Shown piece after piece: positions 23,717 through 33,461 of a DNA stretch of 64,000 bases. How positions within the stretch are numbered: the stretch's first letter is position 1; each line of letters begins with the position of its first letter. The notes beneath the pieces are model-generated. The model had not been told where the DNA came from. It saw only the letters and a list, made by a program, of their open reading frames with translations, and ran no database searches. The position numbers and the translations under genes were made by a program. Source of the stretch: Mucidula mucida (lineage: Eukaryota > Basidiomycota > Agaricomycetes > Agaricales > Physalacriaceae); assembly GCA_015501055.1 (NCBI GenBank), contig JADNYV010000180.1, positions 1-64,000 of the forward strand, written 5' to 3'.

Positions 23717-24217
23717 TAGAGATCACCACGAGTTGGGCGAATCTGCGAGTAACTTGTGATTCAGCTCACCTCGGGCATCTCGGTGATTGGATTTGACCCA
23801 ACTCGCGAGCCTAAGAAACTCGAGTCTGCCAAGAGTCTCGCACACAGGTTTTAGAACATCCCGACTCGCGGCGAGTACTCGCCCAGACGGGACTATATGT
23901 CCCTGCTTTACTTCTTTGTCTACTTATGTTCTTCTATGCAATTCGCTGACATGTCTACCTACATTATGCCTTCTCATATGCCTTATACTTAGAAATATCA
24001 ATTGTTTTATGATTTTTTACTATGTATTGTAAGATTCGGCGAGTACTTGCGAGTTGATTCACGAGTACTCGCTTGTACTCAAACACTCGCTGAACTCGTG
24101 TGACTCGACTTGTTCAAACTCGAGTCACATGACGAGTGATGAACACTAGTTTAGGGTCACAAGTACTCGCCCGGCGAGTGCCAAGTCAACTTGAGTAAGT
24201 ACTCATGGTGCTCTCTA
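23717..24217. mobile_element. 501-bp hAT-type MITE
   Basis: Begins TAGAGATCACCACGAGT and ends CTCATGGTGCTCTCTA. It is flanked by a perfect 8-bp duplication ATGGTGGG (23709-23716 and 24218-24225). The left end shares TAGAGATCAYCACRAGT with the MITE at 12326. The right 281 bp mirrors 21859-22139. Confidence 0.83.
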
Positions 24218-24235
24218 ATGGTGGGGAGAAGCTCG

Positions 24236-25290
24236 AGAGGAAGGATGCTCAAGGCTTGAAGAACTATATATACTCTGCATAAATATGTTGACCAAAATAT
24301 TGTATAGACCAATGAGAGTGCGCACATCAAGAGTCTTGGCTATGTTATTCACAGTCTGCCGCTCAACGTCTCAAAGCAACCTCAGCCATGTCTGTACGTG
24401 AGGCACATTTGTTTCTGGGACATGTCGCGGTTAACGGCCAAAATACTTGTATACCACACAAAGGTGCTGGCTGATACACAACTGGAAGCAACTGTAATGT
24501 GCAATCATGCAGACATAGATGGAGATAGAATAGGAATAGAGAGTCAAGTAAGTCTTATAAGGACAGTCAAGTTTGAATATGGATAGGAGAGTAGTGCCAA
24601 AATAGGCAACAAACACAATAATCCCGACCAAAATAGCACAGTGTAAAAAAATAGCACGGTGTAGTGAAGGCTCGCACATATATGACGAGACCAAAAAGAA
24701 ACACGCCAAGTGCAACGTGCTTGAGAACCGGAAGCAGACCAATAATGAGTGGTACATGCCATTTATCAATGTTCTTAAAGCGGAATTGGTGAATGCGGCT
24801 ACAGTTACGGGGAGTACTAGAAGGAATGGCCATGTACTAATGAATCCACTGCTTTGTGAGTACAGCCATTAAGGCTATCATCAGACTCAACGCAAGACTC
24901 GTGAACCAGAGCACATTGACCCAGCTGTCCATCCATGAGGCCTCAGCAGGGAACATGGGTGTGATGTTTGAGGAAACCACAGAAGTAGAGGGCAAACCAT
25001 CCATTGAGGCACGCTGGAGAAGAAGCATCTTGTAGATCATGTATGCATTAACCTGCAGACTTTGCGCGGTCTGGGTAAGAAATATGGAAACTACCGCAGA
25101 AAACAGTCCAGCTTATGGAAAATAGTCAGATGCCTGTTTGTGTTGCAGTATAATGAAGCCTCACAAAAACAAGCAGAACATCTAACACATCTCGCCAGTC
25201 CTTAATCCTATTGCTGTCAAACTTGATGTACTCTTCTAGAAATGTCTTCCAGACTCGGGCCATAGGGCCCATCTCTTTAAATGGATTATC
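24236..25290 (-). pseudogene. DUF6535 membrane protein gene, 3' portion
   Basis: Minus-strand exons give the hallmark of the basidiomycete DUF6535 family: MARVWKTFLEEYIKFDSNRI with WRDVLDVLLVF, an intron, then AGLFSAVVSIFLTQTAQSLQ, then WVNVLWFTSLALSLMIALMA followed by VLTKQWIH, and after a stop YMAIPSSTPRNCSRIHQFRF and VPLIIGLLPVLKHVALGVF. The stop after KQWIH is TAG where relatives have Gln. Frameshifts follow downstream. Several strongly hydrophobic segments imply a multi-pass membrane protein of unknown function. The 5' part continues at 31813 beyond an inserted LTR element. Confidence 0.8.
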
Positions 25291-25822
25291 TGTTAGCGAC
25301 TGACTAAGCCACGAGACTCAACCAGGTACCACAGCAAGAACTAAGGAAGAAAGTGTTCGCGTTCGTAAGACTAGGCTAGGCCAGGTGTATAAACGAGATC
25401 GGAACTAAAGTACAATGATACTACACTACTGCTTATATACTAGTAAGTCTGTGTTTGAGACTCCTTGTCCATACGCGTTTCCACTAGGGATGCTCCACGC
25501 CCTTGACCCAGTGTTGTATGCTACCAGTCCGTGAAACCATTAAATATGAGTGTTAACTGCATGTAAGTAATAATACTGAAACAACCATGTGTGCTACGAG
25601 TGTCGGCGGTGTGTATACAATAGGGAGTCCATGAGGTATCAGCATCAGCATGTATGATGTCATCCATGTGTTGGGTGTGTCCAACATGAGTACGGCTTCG
25701 GTAATGAAAAGGAGTATGATTGGTGACGAAACAGATGATGAAACAGTCCGTTGGTTGATAAGACAAGCCCCCCGATAAGATATGATAAGATTGAAAATGT
25801 GAAAATATGGCGATTCATAACA
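25291..25822 (-). repeat. gypsy 3' LTR of the 25291-31812 element
   Basis: 532 bp, TGTTAGCGACTGAC to GGCGATTCATAACA on the plus strand, adjacent to the purine tract (read on the minus strand) that primes plus-strand DNA. Confidence 0.93.
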
Positions 25823-25833
25823 TCACCCCCTCC

Positions 25834-28800
25834 TTAAGGCGCAAGTTCCATTCTGCGCCAGAGTCGCTCCATGAGGGCCGCAGAGGGTAGTGTGACGTCA
25901 AGGGGTTCGGTGTCAGGCAGTGGCATGGGTCGGAATAAATGTGATGGGAATTGCGACATGGGGACTTCAATGCAAGCAAGCGCAGGTGGCTTCGGCTTAT
26001 TTGGGTACTGCTGGTGGAAATCGCGAATAGCTTTGTCGGCATTCTTGAGATTGCATGCCGGTTCCCATGTCTGTTTGTGTGTGCCATAACCCTTCCAGTG
26101 TACCTTGTATTGAAAACCCCCGCGGTACTTCCGGGAATTAACCACTTTCTCAACCTCCCATTCCGGTTCGGCTCCTTCCAGCACAGGTGGTGGACGCGTG
26201 TCTTGAGGTTGCGTCGGAAATTGCGGCTCGTGGTAAGGCGTCAACAGGGCCTCATTGAACACAGGATGAATGCTTTTCCACGTATGAGGAATCTGAAGCT
26301 TGTAAGAGCTCGTCCCAACTTTCTTGATCACTTTGAACGGCCCAAAGCGCTTGTCATCCAGCTTCTTCATTGGTCGGTCCGTACTGAGATTTGTCCCTTC
26401 CAGCCATACTTTGTCGCCTTCCTTGTACTCCACTGCCTCTGTCCGTTTCCTGTCATAAAACCGTTTCATGTCCTCTTTGGCCATCTTCAATGCCGACCCC
26501 ACTTCGTCCCATGTTTTCCTCATGCCGTTGGCAAACTCCTGCGCAGTCTCATTTCTCGATGCCGTTTTTGGGGCGGTGCCTTTGTAGGGGTGTCTGCCCA
26601 TGTCTGCGAAGAACGGAGTGACTTTGGTTGCCAAGTGTACCTGATCATTGTAAACAAATTCGGCAGAGGGTAGCCATTCGTGCCAGTCGTTCTGATGGTA
26701 GTTGACAAATAACCGTAAGAAATGTTCTATCTCTTGGTTCAGCCGTTCCGTCTGCCCATTTGCCTGTGGATGATACACGTTGTAAAGTTTCCTTGTATGC
26801 CCAACAACCGGTACAACTCCTTCATAAAACGTGAGAGGTATTGTGGACCGCGATCATGTATCATCTGGCGTGGCATCCCATGTATGGGGAAAATGCGATC
26901 TCGGTAGATGCGGGCCATGCCTTCTGACGTCAGAGTGGTGCGTGTCGGTATGATGTGTAATTGCTTTGTGAAATGGTCCACAAACGTGCTGATTGTGTTG
27001 TATCCTCCCGATTCCGGCAGCTCTCCAATCAGGTCCGTCCCTACTATCTCTCATGGCTCACTTGGCACATCAATAGGATGAAGAGGTGCAGCCGGCTTCG
27101 TGCGATGTGACTTTGTGACCTGGCATTTTTGACACCCTTCCATGTATTCCCGGACGTCTCGGCTGATTCCTGGCCACCAATAGGTGCGTGTAATCAACTC
27201 GAGAGTCTTGTATCGTCCCGGATGCCCTGCAAGCTGTGCGTCATGGTGCATTCCAATCACTCTTCCCCGCAATTCCTTGTCCTTTGGTATGTAAATACGG
27301 TCTTTCCACATAATAAGTCCATTTTCCTTCTCTTCCCATCCTTTTTCTTTGTTTTCTAATGCTTTTTGTACGTATCTGTCCTTGTTTCCTTTTCTTTGTT
27401 TGATTTTGTTAAGTAATTCGTCCTCCGGTGTAGCTACTGTATGTAAAGAAAATTGAATTTGTGAAATAAAAAACTCTGGCTTGAGCAAAACAATGTTTTT
27501 GTTATCTTTTTCCCCCTTCTCAAGGCCTGTCATCCTTGACAAAGCATCAGCTTTTCCCATCATCCTGTCTGGCTTATGATTCATCTGTATGTCATATTCC
27601 GCCAACTCCGTAACCCATCGCGCCTGCCTCCGATTCAACTTCTGTGGCTTCCGGAAGTACTGAAGGTTTTGATGATCGGTGAAAACCTCCACTGTCTCCT
27701 TAGCGCCTAGGAGGTATTGCCGCCAGTTGTTGATTGAGTCCATGATAGCCATCATCTCTTTGTCGTAGATCTCATAATTGCGCTCTACTTCGTTCAGCGC
27801 GCGAGATCGGAAAGCCACTGGTCTCCATTTGCCTTTGACAAACTGGGATAGAACAGCCCCGTTGGCATAGTTTAAGGAATCCGCCTCGACTCAAAACTTG
27901 CCATCGTCGTGTGGTACAATCAGAACGGGTTCTTCCATCATCCTCCATTTTAACTCCTCAAACGCCTCATGCTGCTCCTCTCCCCAAACCCATTCACCCT
28001 TCCCGGTTAGCAATGTTAACAGCTTCGCTACTCCCACAAATCTCCGGATGAAATGTCGGTAGAAGTTGCAGAAGCCCAGGAATGACTGTACTTCCTTCTT
28101 CTTTGTCGGCTCCTTCCATTCCTTCACTACGGCCACTTTTGCCGGATCCATCTTCACCTCTCCTCCTCCAACAATAACTCCTAAGTAGTCTACAGTATGT
28201 GCCTCAAAACTACATTTCTCGGGTTTTAAATATAACTTATTTACTCGTAATATTTCCATTACTCGTCGTACAATATGCCTATGTTCTTCCAACGTGTTCG
28301 TAACAATAAGTATGTCATCCAAGTAAACTATAACATGTCCTTCATCGATTAGCTCCTTCAGAATATGATTCATGAACGATTGGAATGTCGCCGGCGAGTT
28401 TGTAAGTCCGAAGAACATGACTGAGGGCTCGAACAGGCCTCGGTTTGTTCTAAACACTGCTTTCCACTCATCACCTTCTTTGATCCGGATGTTATTGTAA
28501 CCCCATCGGACATCCATCTTTGTGAAAACCTTTGCTCCCTTCAACTTGTCGATAAGCTCCTGAATCAACGGCAAGGGATATCGGTTCTTGATTGTCATGT
28601 CGTTCAACTTCCGATAATCCTGTACTGGCCGAAGGCTTCCATCCTTCTTTTTGACAAAGAAGAAGGGTGATGCCATAGGTGAAATTGATGGCCGTATGCG
28701 TCCCGTGCGTATGTTTTCCTCCAAGAACTCGTCTAATGCCTTCTGCTCGGATGGACTAAGGGGATAGACCTTGCAGTCAACCGGTTTGGAACCAGGCGTG

Positions 28801-29624
28801 AGTTCTATCGCGTGATCCCAGGGTCTTCGCTCCGGTAGCTTGTCAAAGTCCACCTTGCTGAATACATTGGAAAATTCCTCAATGTAAGGTGCAGCAGCAG
28901 ATGAAGGCTGTTGTGATCTCAGCTTTTCACCGCTTTTGCGATAGTTGTCCCAGTCCATCCAGAACAAGTGCTCTCCCTCTTCCAACTTCTCTTCTACATC
29001 TTCTCCTTCGTCTTCTGGCGAGTCGTACTCGGGTAGATAACCGCAGCGGTCTGGGCATCGATCAAAAGTCAATGTGGATTCCGTCCAGTTGATCGTGGGG
29101 TTGTGATATCGTAGCCAATCTAGCCCCAAAAAGATACTTGTTTTGCCGAGATTGGTGACGGCCAACTCAATCTTTTCGGCGTGATCTCCGATCTTCATCC
29201 GGACCTCCACAAAACCTTCGATTGCTCCTCCCTCGTTTAGGGTTCCATCCGCATTGTAAACAGGAAGCTTGACCGGTAACTCCTTGATCGGGAGTCCGTT
29301 CTTCTCGACAAATTCTTTATTGACGCAAGAACCCGTTGCTCCACTGTCAAGAAGGGCACTCGTTTCCCATTCAGAGCCTGTGTGTACGCTCTCTATGGTT
29401 ACTCGGAGTTTCATGTCCTGCCCCTTTGTTCCCCGGATGTACTTCCTCGACTTTTTCAACTCCGTCACAACTTCCACCGCAGCTTCCTTCGTCAACGCTC
29501 TGATCGCCATCACCTTTTCTTCCGTTGCTTCTCTCTCTCTCCACTCCGGCATCCATGCTCTCAAAATTCCCACTGCTCTCGACACTTCATCCTCTCTTAG
29601 CCGTTGTGCGATCCACTCGGGCAT
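25834..29624 (-). pseudogene. gypsy pol pseudogene (protease-RT-RNase H-integrase-chromodomain)
   Basis: Segment 29624-27891 holds the protease (LLDSGATGSCVNKEF, near residue 93) and the RT (FTKMDVRWGYNNIRI, VIVYLDDILIV). It stops at a TGA in KF*VEADS, where the 43290 copy has Arg (CGA). The next segment, 27818-27051, has RNase H (YEIYDKEMMAIMDS) and the HHCC finger (GMHHDAQLAGHPGRYKT, GCQKCQVTK), then a TGA where a Trp is expected (SEP*EIVG). The integrase core follows (FVDHFTKQLHI, MIHDRGPQY), a 1-nt deletion near 26785 shifts frame, and 26778-25834 carries QANGQTERLNQEIEHF with the catalytic Glu and the chromodomain EWEVEKVVNSRKYRGGFQYK. Two stops and one or more frameshifts mean it cannot make an intact polyprotein. 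Confidence 0.92.
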
Positions 29625-29760
29625 ATTTGGCTCAAATCTTTCTTTCGCAGGTTTTGTTGGTGAAGTCGTCGATGATATTTTAGATGTTCAGTACCAGTAC
29701 TATAAATAGAATCTGCATCTGACGACCTTTCCCTTGATGACTGCTCCGGCAGGACTGCGT

Positions 29761-30687
29761 CTACTGCGGGAGCTTCGCAAAACCCAACTCTTCGGCCAGC
29801 TTCTTCTTCTCCTTGTCATTCATTTCGGTCCATAGACCCCGAATCGTCTGGGGTCGACCCTTCTTGGACAGAACCTGCTGACATGGCCGTGTTCGCCACA
29901 GCTGAAGCAAAGTCCCTTCGACGTGCATTGTCGATGTCCATCGGCCTACCGGCTCCTCCATAGGTAACACCGGTGGCATCTCGTGTGTGATTGGTGTCGG
30001 GGGTGGGTTCGTAGGATTGGCTCTCGATGTAGCCGCCTGCGGAGCTTGGGGTCGGGACTGCATGCCGGACCTCTTGCTCGCCGTTTGCCTTCTCCACAGC
30101 TGATCAATCTGAAGGATCTGTGCCTTCCAATCCTTGTACTTCTCTGGCAACCCGTCTCGGCTACCATAGATCTGATCAATGATCTTCTCGTTGACGTTGG
30201 TCTCGAGAAGTCGCACAACAAATGCGTCATCCTTCGAATATCCTGCCTGAGTGAGCAGGACCTTGAACTTCTGGAAGAAATCTTGAGCGGTGTCTTGCCC
30301 CTGGCGCAACCGCTCAATCTGGTCTTGCGCGTCTCGCGCGAGGTTGGAATCCACAAATCGCTCCTTTAAGTCTTCCTTGAACTCCGTCCAAGAGACTGTC
30401 CATTCCTCTTCTTCCTCGTCGAAGTTCTGGTCTGAGTAATTCTGGACCCATGCATCTACGTGATCTCCTTGGATATAGGAGAGAACAACATCAATCCTTT
30501 CGGAGTCAGATGTGATATTGTTCTTCTTGTCACGGATGTATGTGAACATTGATCGCCACCAGCTCTTGTACTTGGACTTGTCTCCGTCATAGTCGTAAGG
30601 CTTGTTGACAAGGGATCGGCCTTTGGTTTTGACATCGGCGTGATGAGCGGATGTGTGAGGAACGGTTTCGGGTGCTTCGTTGGACAT
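29761..30687 (-). CDS. gypsy Gag, open but with zinc knuckle lost
   Basis: 308 codons beginning MSNEAPETVPHTSAHHADVK. It has the retrotransposon-gag core (KYKSWWRSMFTYIRDKKNN, then DLKERFVDSNLARDAQDQIE and RLRQGQDTAQDFFQKF). Compared with the copy at 44410, three 1-nt deletions near the 3' third throw the CCHC knuckle (CFSCGEHGHVSRFC in that copy) into another frame, and the normal frame returns only for the last ~25 residues. Gag assembles the particle and binds RNA through the knuckle, so this version is probably defective. Confidence 0.88.
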   Translation of the reverse strand: MSNEAPETVPHTSAHHADVKTKGRSLVNKPYDYDGDKSKYKSWWRSMFTYIRDKKNNITSDSERIDVVLSYIQGDHVDAWVQNYSDQNFDEEEEEWTVSWTEFKEDLKERFVDSNLARDAQDQIERLRQGQDTAQDFFQKFKVLLTQAGYSKDDAFVVRLLETNVNEKIIDQIYGSRDGLPEKYKDWKAQILQIDQLWRRQTASKRSGMQSRPQAPQAATSRANPTNPPPTPITHEMPPVLPMEEPVGRWTSTMHVEGTLLQLWRTRPCQQVLSKKGRPQTIRGLWTEMNDKEKKKLAEELGFAKLPQ

Positions 30688-31271
30688 GATGAATTGAGGT
30701 GATAGGATTGGAGAGTGAAAGGGTGAAAGTGGGGATATGGGTGATGCGGATTTGGATGAAACGGGTGAGGGAATAGAGGTTTGGATGAATAAGGAGGAAT
30801 CGCCTAGATCTGAGATAGAATCCAGGACTTGGTAGGTTGGGGAATGATGGTGTGTATCGTAATGTAAGTAAAGTAGGTAGGTATTGTAACTGTCTACACT
30901 ATTTTACCAACTACTGACTACGTATCTACGGAGCCCAAGAGCTCGTCACAAGTTCGCAATTGCCCAGCCGACGTCCCTCTGGTGTGAGGTAAGCCGAAGT
31001 TTTCCTGGGAACGGGGATTGACCCGTAAACAGCGCCCACTGAAGTGCAACTGCCAAAAGTTCGTTCTCGTGAGAGCGGCTACTTCCAGCACCCGAGGCAG
31101 TTATCTCTAACTGTTAGCCGGCGCTACTGGGACCAATACACACGTATGCGGACGTGCGCTGGAATTAGGAATCCGTCAATCTGTAAATAGGAAAGGGAAT
31201 GGGGAATGTGTGATGATCAAACAGTGAAGTGCTGATCGACGATCAGGGATGTGTGGTAGGTGGTAGAAAGT

Positions 31272-31282
31272 AGTTCCGATCT
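31272..31282 (-). other. primer-binding site complementary to the element's own R region
   Basis: On the minus strand AGATCGGAACT starts 2 nt after the 5' LTR. It is the exact complement of AGTTCCGATCT inside the same LTR, which lies ~33 nt downstream of the TATATAA box, where a transcript would start. This is the layout of Tf1/sushi self-priming elements. The plus-strand copies carry the same site at 43822-43832 and 62607-62617. Confidence 0.75.
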
Positions 31283-31284
31283 TC

Positions 31285-31812
31285 TGTTAGCGACTGACTA
31301 AGCCACGAGACTCAACCAGGTACCACAGCAAGAACTAAGGAAGAAAGTGTTTGTGTTTGTAAGACTAGGCTAGGCCAGGTGTATAAACGAGATCGGAACT
31401 AAAGTACAATGATACTACACTACTGCTTATATACTAGTAAGTCTGTGTTTGAGACTCCTTGTCCATACGCGTTTCCACTAGGGATGCTCCACGCCCTTGA
31501 CCCAGTGTTGTATGCTACCAGTCCGTGAAACCATTAAATACGAGTGTTAACTGCATGTAAGTAATAATGCTGAAACAACCATGTGTGCTACGAGTGTCGG
31601 CAGTGTGTATACAATAGGGAGTCCATGAGGTATCAGCATGTATGATGTCATCCATGTGTTGGGTGTGTGTCCGACATGAGTACGGCTTTGGTAATGAAAA
31701 GGAGTATGATCAGTGACGAAACAGATGATGAAACAGTCCGTTGGTTGATAAGACAAGCCCCCCGATAAGATATGATAAGATTGAAAATGTGAAAATATGG
31801 CGATTCATAACA
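31285..31812 (-). repeat. gypsy 5' LTR of the 25291-31812 element
   Basis: 528 bp, read on the minus strand from TGTTATGAATCG to GTCGCTAACA. It contains the TATATAAGC promoter box and acts as the promoter LTR. Confidence 0.93.
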
Positions 31813-31855
31813 TTATCCTCCACAAACTTCTGTTTGTAGTCAAACACATTGTTGC
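31813..31855 (-). pseudogene. DUF6535 gene, exon piece upstream of the LTR insertion
   Basis: After an AG acceptor at about 31856 the minus strand reads NNVFDYKQKFVEDN, the FDY..KF.ED motif that precedes the GPMARVWK block in DUF6535 proteins. Removing the retrotransposon and one TTATC copy joins it in frame to NPFKEMGPMARVWK at 25290. Earlier exons are not identified. Confidence 0.75.
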
Positions 31856-31959
31856 CTGTGTGGCGTATCAATATATGAGAGAGCCTAGTACAAGAAAGAC
31901 AGACCTCGCTTGGTATGAGCCGAATTCATACCCATGAACTTGCGCTTTCGGCCTTTGCG

Positions 31960-32892
31960 CTTGCTTGGGAGCTGCACTTATATGTGCGCGTTTTGGGCAA
32001 GGTTCTCTGCTAATTGGGCTTTGTCCTTGCAATTACCGGACATCATGTCAGAGCCTGTATTCTTGTTTGACAGTGGGGTTCATGTACTGGCAGATAGAGG
32101 AGGTGTCCAGCAGACGGTAGTGGTAGAAAAGAATAGTATAGTTTGGTAATGTAAGACATGGCATTCATATCTGTTGTTACCTTGTTTCGCATTTAAATTT
32201 GGCTAAAATGAGCGCCTGTTGTTGAATGAATTAAAATAACAAAATAAAGATACAAGTGAGCTGATGTTGATGAACAAGATTTCCTTCATCCCATTTGAGT
32301 TGAATAGACTAGTTAGCAATGGGCCCATACTGATACTGACTTTGAACAGAAGTTGTGATGTACCGAGTAACATACTGCAAGCAGTATTCAGTAGTATGTC
32401 ATATGCGATGAAAGTGATGGTATGCTGATGATGAAGTAGAAAAGCATACCCACATTCAGGGTTAACATTGGCAATACACAGATCTTAATACCGTACTAAC
32501 GTGACCGTTAATTCACATAACGCGTCACAGGGCCCCGTGAAGTGAACTAATTCGGCTTCCATAATGCGTAACAACGGTAAATTTTGTCGGGATCAGCCCA
32601 AATGCGGAAATTTTTGCCGCGGCGGCTCGCGCCGCCGCCTCCTGCGGCTCCCAATATGGTCTATGGACCCTGGATGAACTACTGGTAATTTAGTTCACAA
32701 TCATAATGCGTAATATGCCGTGAAGATCCGGTCGCATTAGTACAGTAGGCACATGTGTTTGGGCTGACAATGTGCCACCTTTATACTGATACATAGGCAA
32801 CAAAGAATCTTAACTGCACAATACTCCTCCTGACCTTGCATTTCCCATTTCACAATGGTCTCCGTTTTCTCTAATTAGCTGAGTGTTTGGGG
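31960..32892. other. no gene; GC-rich palindromic patch near 32610-32660
   Basis: AT-rich sequence with one sharply GC-rich block around GCCGCGGCGGCTCGCGCCGC (about 32614). It is flanked at 32563 and 32702 by direct copies of CATAATGCGTAA and by loosely inverted TGAACTAA/TTAGTTCA. It could be a MITE or an expanded GCC repeat relic; the borders are not clear. Confidence 0.4.
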
Positions 32893-33230
32893 AGGCTACA
32901 AGCGTACAAACAGCATACTGAATGCCTTGAGAACTTAACAATCATGTGCAACTGTGATTGAGTAAACACCTGTATTCAGAAGTTTTCTGGGTGAGGACTT
33001 AAAGAACCCTCTTACACATTTGGACAATGAGGCTACCATACTTAAAGGCGATAGCTCGAGAGATATGAAAGGACCTAGGGAGGTGCACATCTTAGGCTGT
33101 TGTAGCTCAGTGTCTGTTTTTGTACATACACAAATGGCCCAGTGCTACATCATCATAATGCAGCTGGCAGACACGTAAACGTACAGAGGAGCAATATCTA
33201 TTGCTGGGATAGGTAGCGGCACCATGGTGG
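32893..33230 (-). pseudogene. decayed duplicate of the DUF6534 gene 5' region
   Basis: Aligns end to end with 40511-40870, the start-codon side of the DUF6534 gene (shared: GGCTACAAGCGT, CCCTCTTACACATTTGGAC, CTGGGATAG, the CAT of the start codon). Differences are dominated by C-to-T and G-to-A changes, and most CG dinucleotides of the source are lost. The segment carries no open frame. Confidence 0.78.
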
Positions 33231-33461
33231 GTCTTACAGCTGTTTCCAAAATTCTTGAACCGATCAAAAAGTGTTCCAAACAAATCACAAAAATAAAACA
33301 ATTCCTGCAATTCCTTCAAGGACAGCGAGCAACAGGGCAACAGTCAGATATTTTTTCAGACATATTCAAGCATCCTCTTACCAAAGAGCAGCAGCATTTG
33401 CGCCGTGCTAAGGTAGCTGTTCAAGTTTTGCAGTGATCGGCTGCACTCAAAGGACCCTAAT

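Larger units (their letters stand above)
25291..31812 (-). mobile_element. full-length Ty3/gypsy chromovirus inserted in the DUF6535 gene
   Basis: 6522 bp bounded by LTRs (25291-25822 and 31285-31812) with a perfect 5-bp duplication TTATC (25286-25290 and 31813-31817). Gag, protease, RT, RNase H, integrase and chromodomain are present in that order on the minus strand. A polypurine tract lies against 25822 and a self-complementary primer site at 31272-31282. Pol is broken (see the pol entry), so this copy is not autonomous. Confidence 0.95.

Noticed and set aside
21859..24217. One large transposon with 281-bp terminal inverted repeats carrying a gene
   Set aside because: The outer 8-mers do not match, whereas the right arm has a perfect duplication with 23709-23716. 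Two MITEs explain the data better.
29269..29709. 146-codon plus-strand frame (also at 45395-45781 and 54241-54678)
   Set aside because: Antisense to the pol protease region; its length reflects codon use of the real frame.
32541..32720. GC-rich block as a CpG island promoter or structured RNA
   Set aside because: No gene starts next to it, and the GCC-type repeat is more likely a transposon relic or simple repeat.
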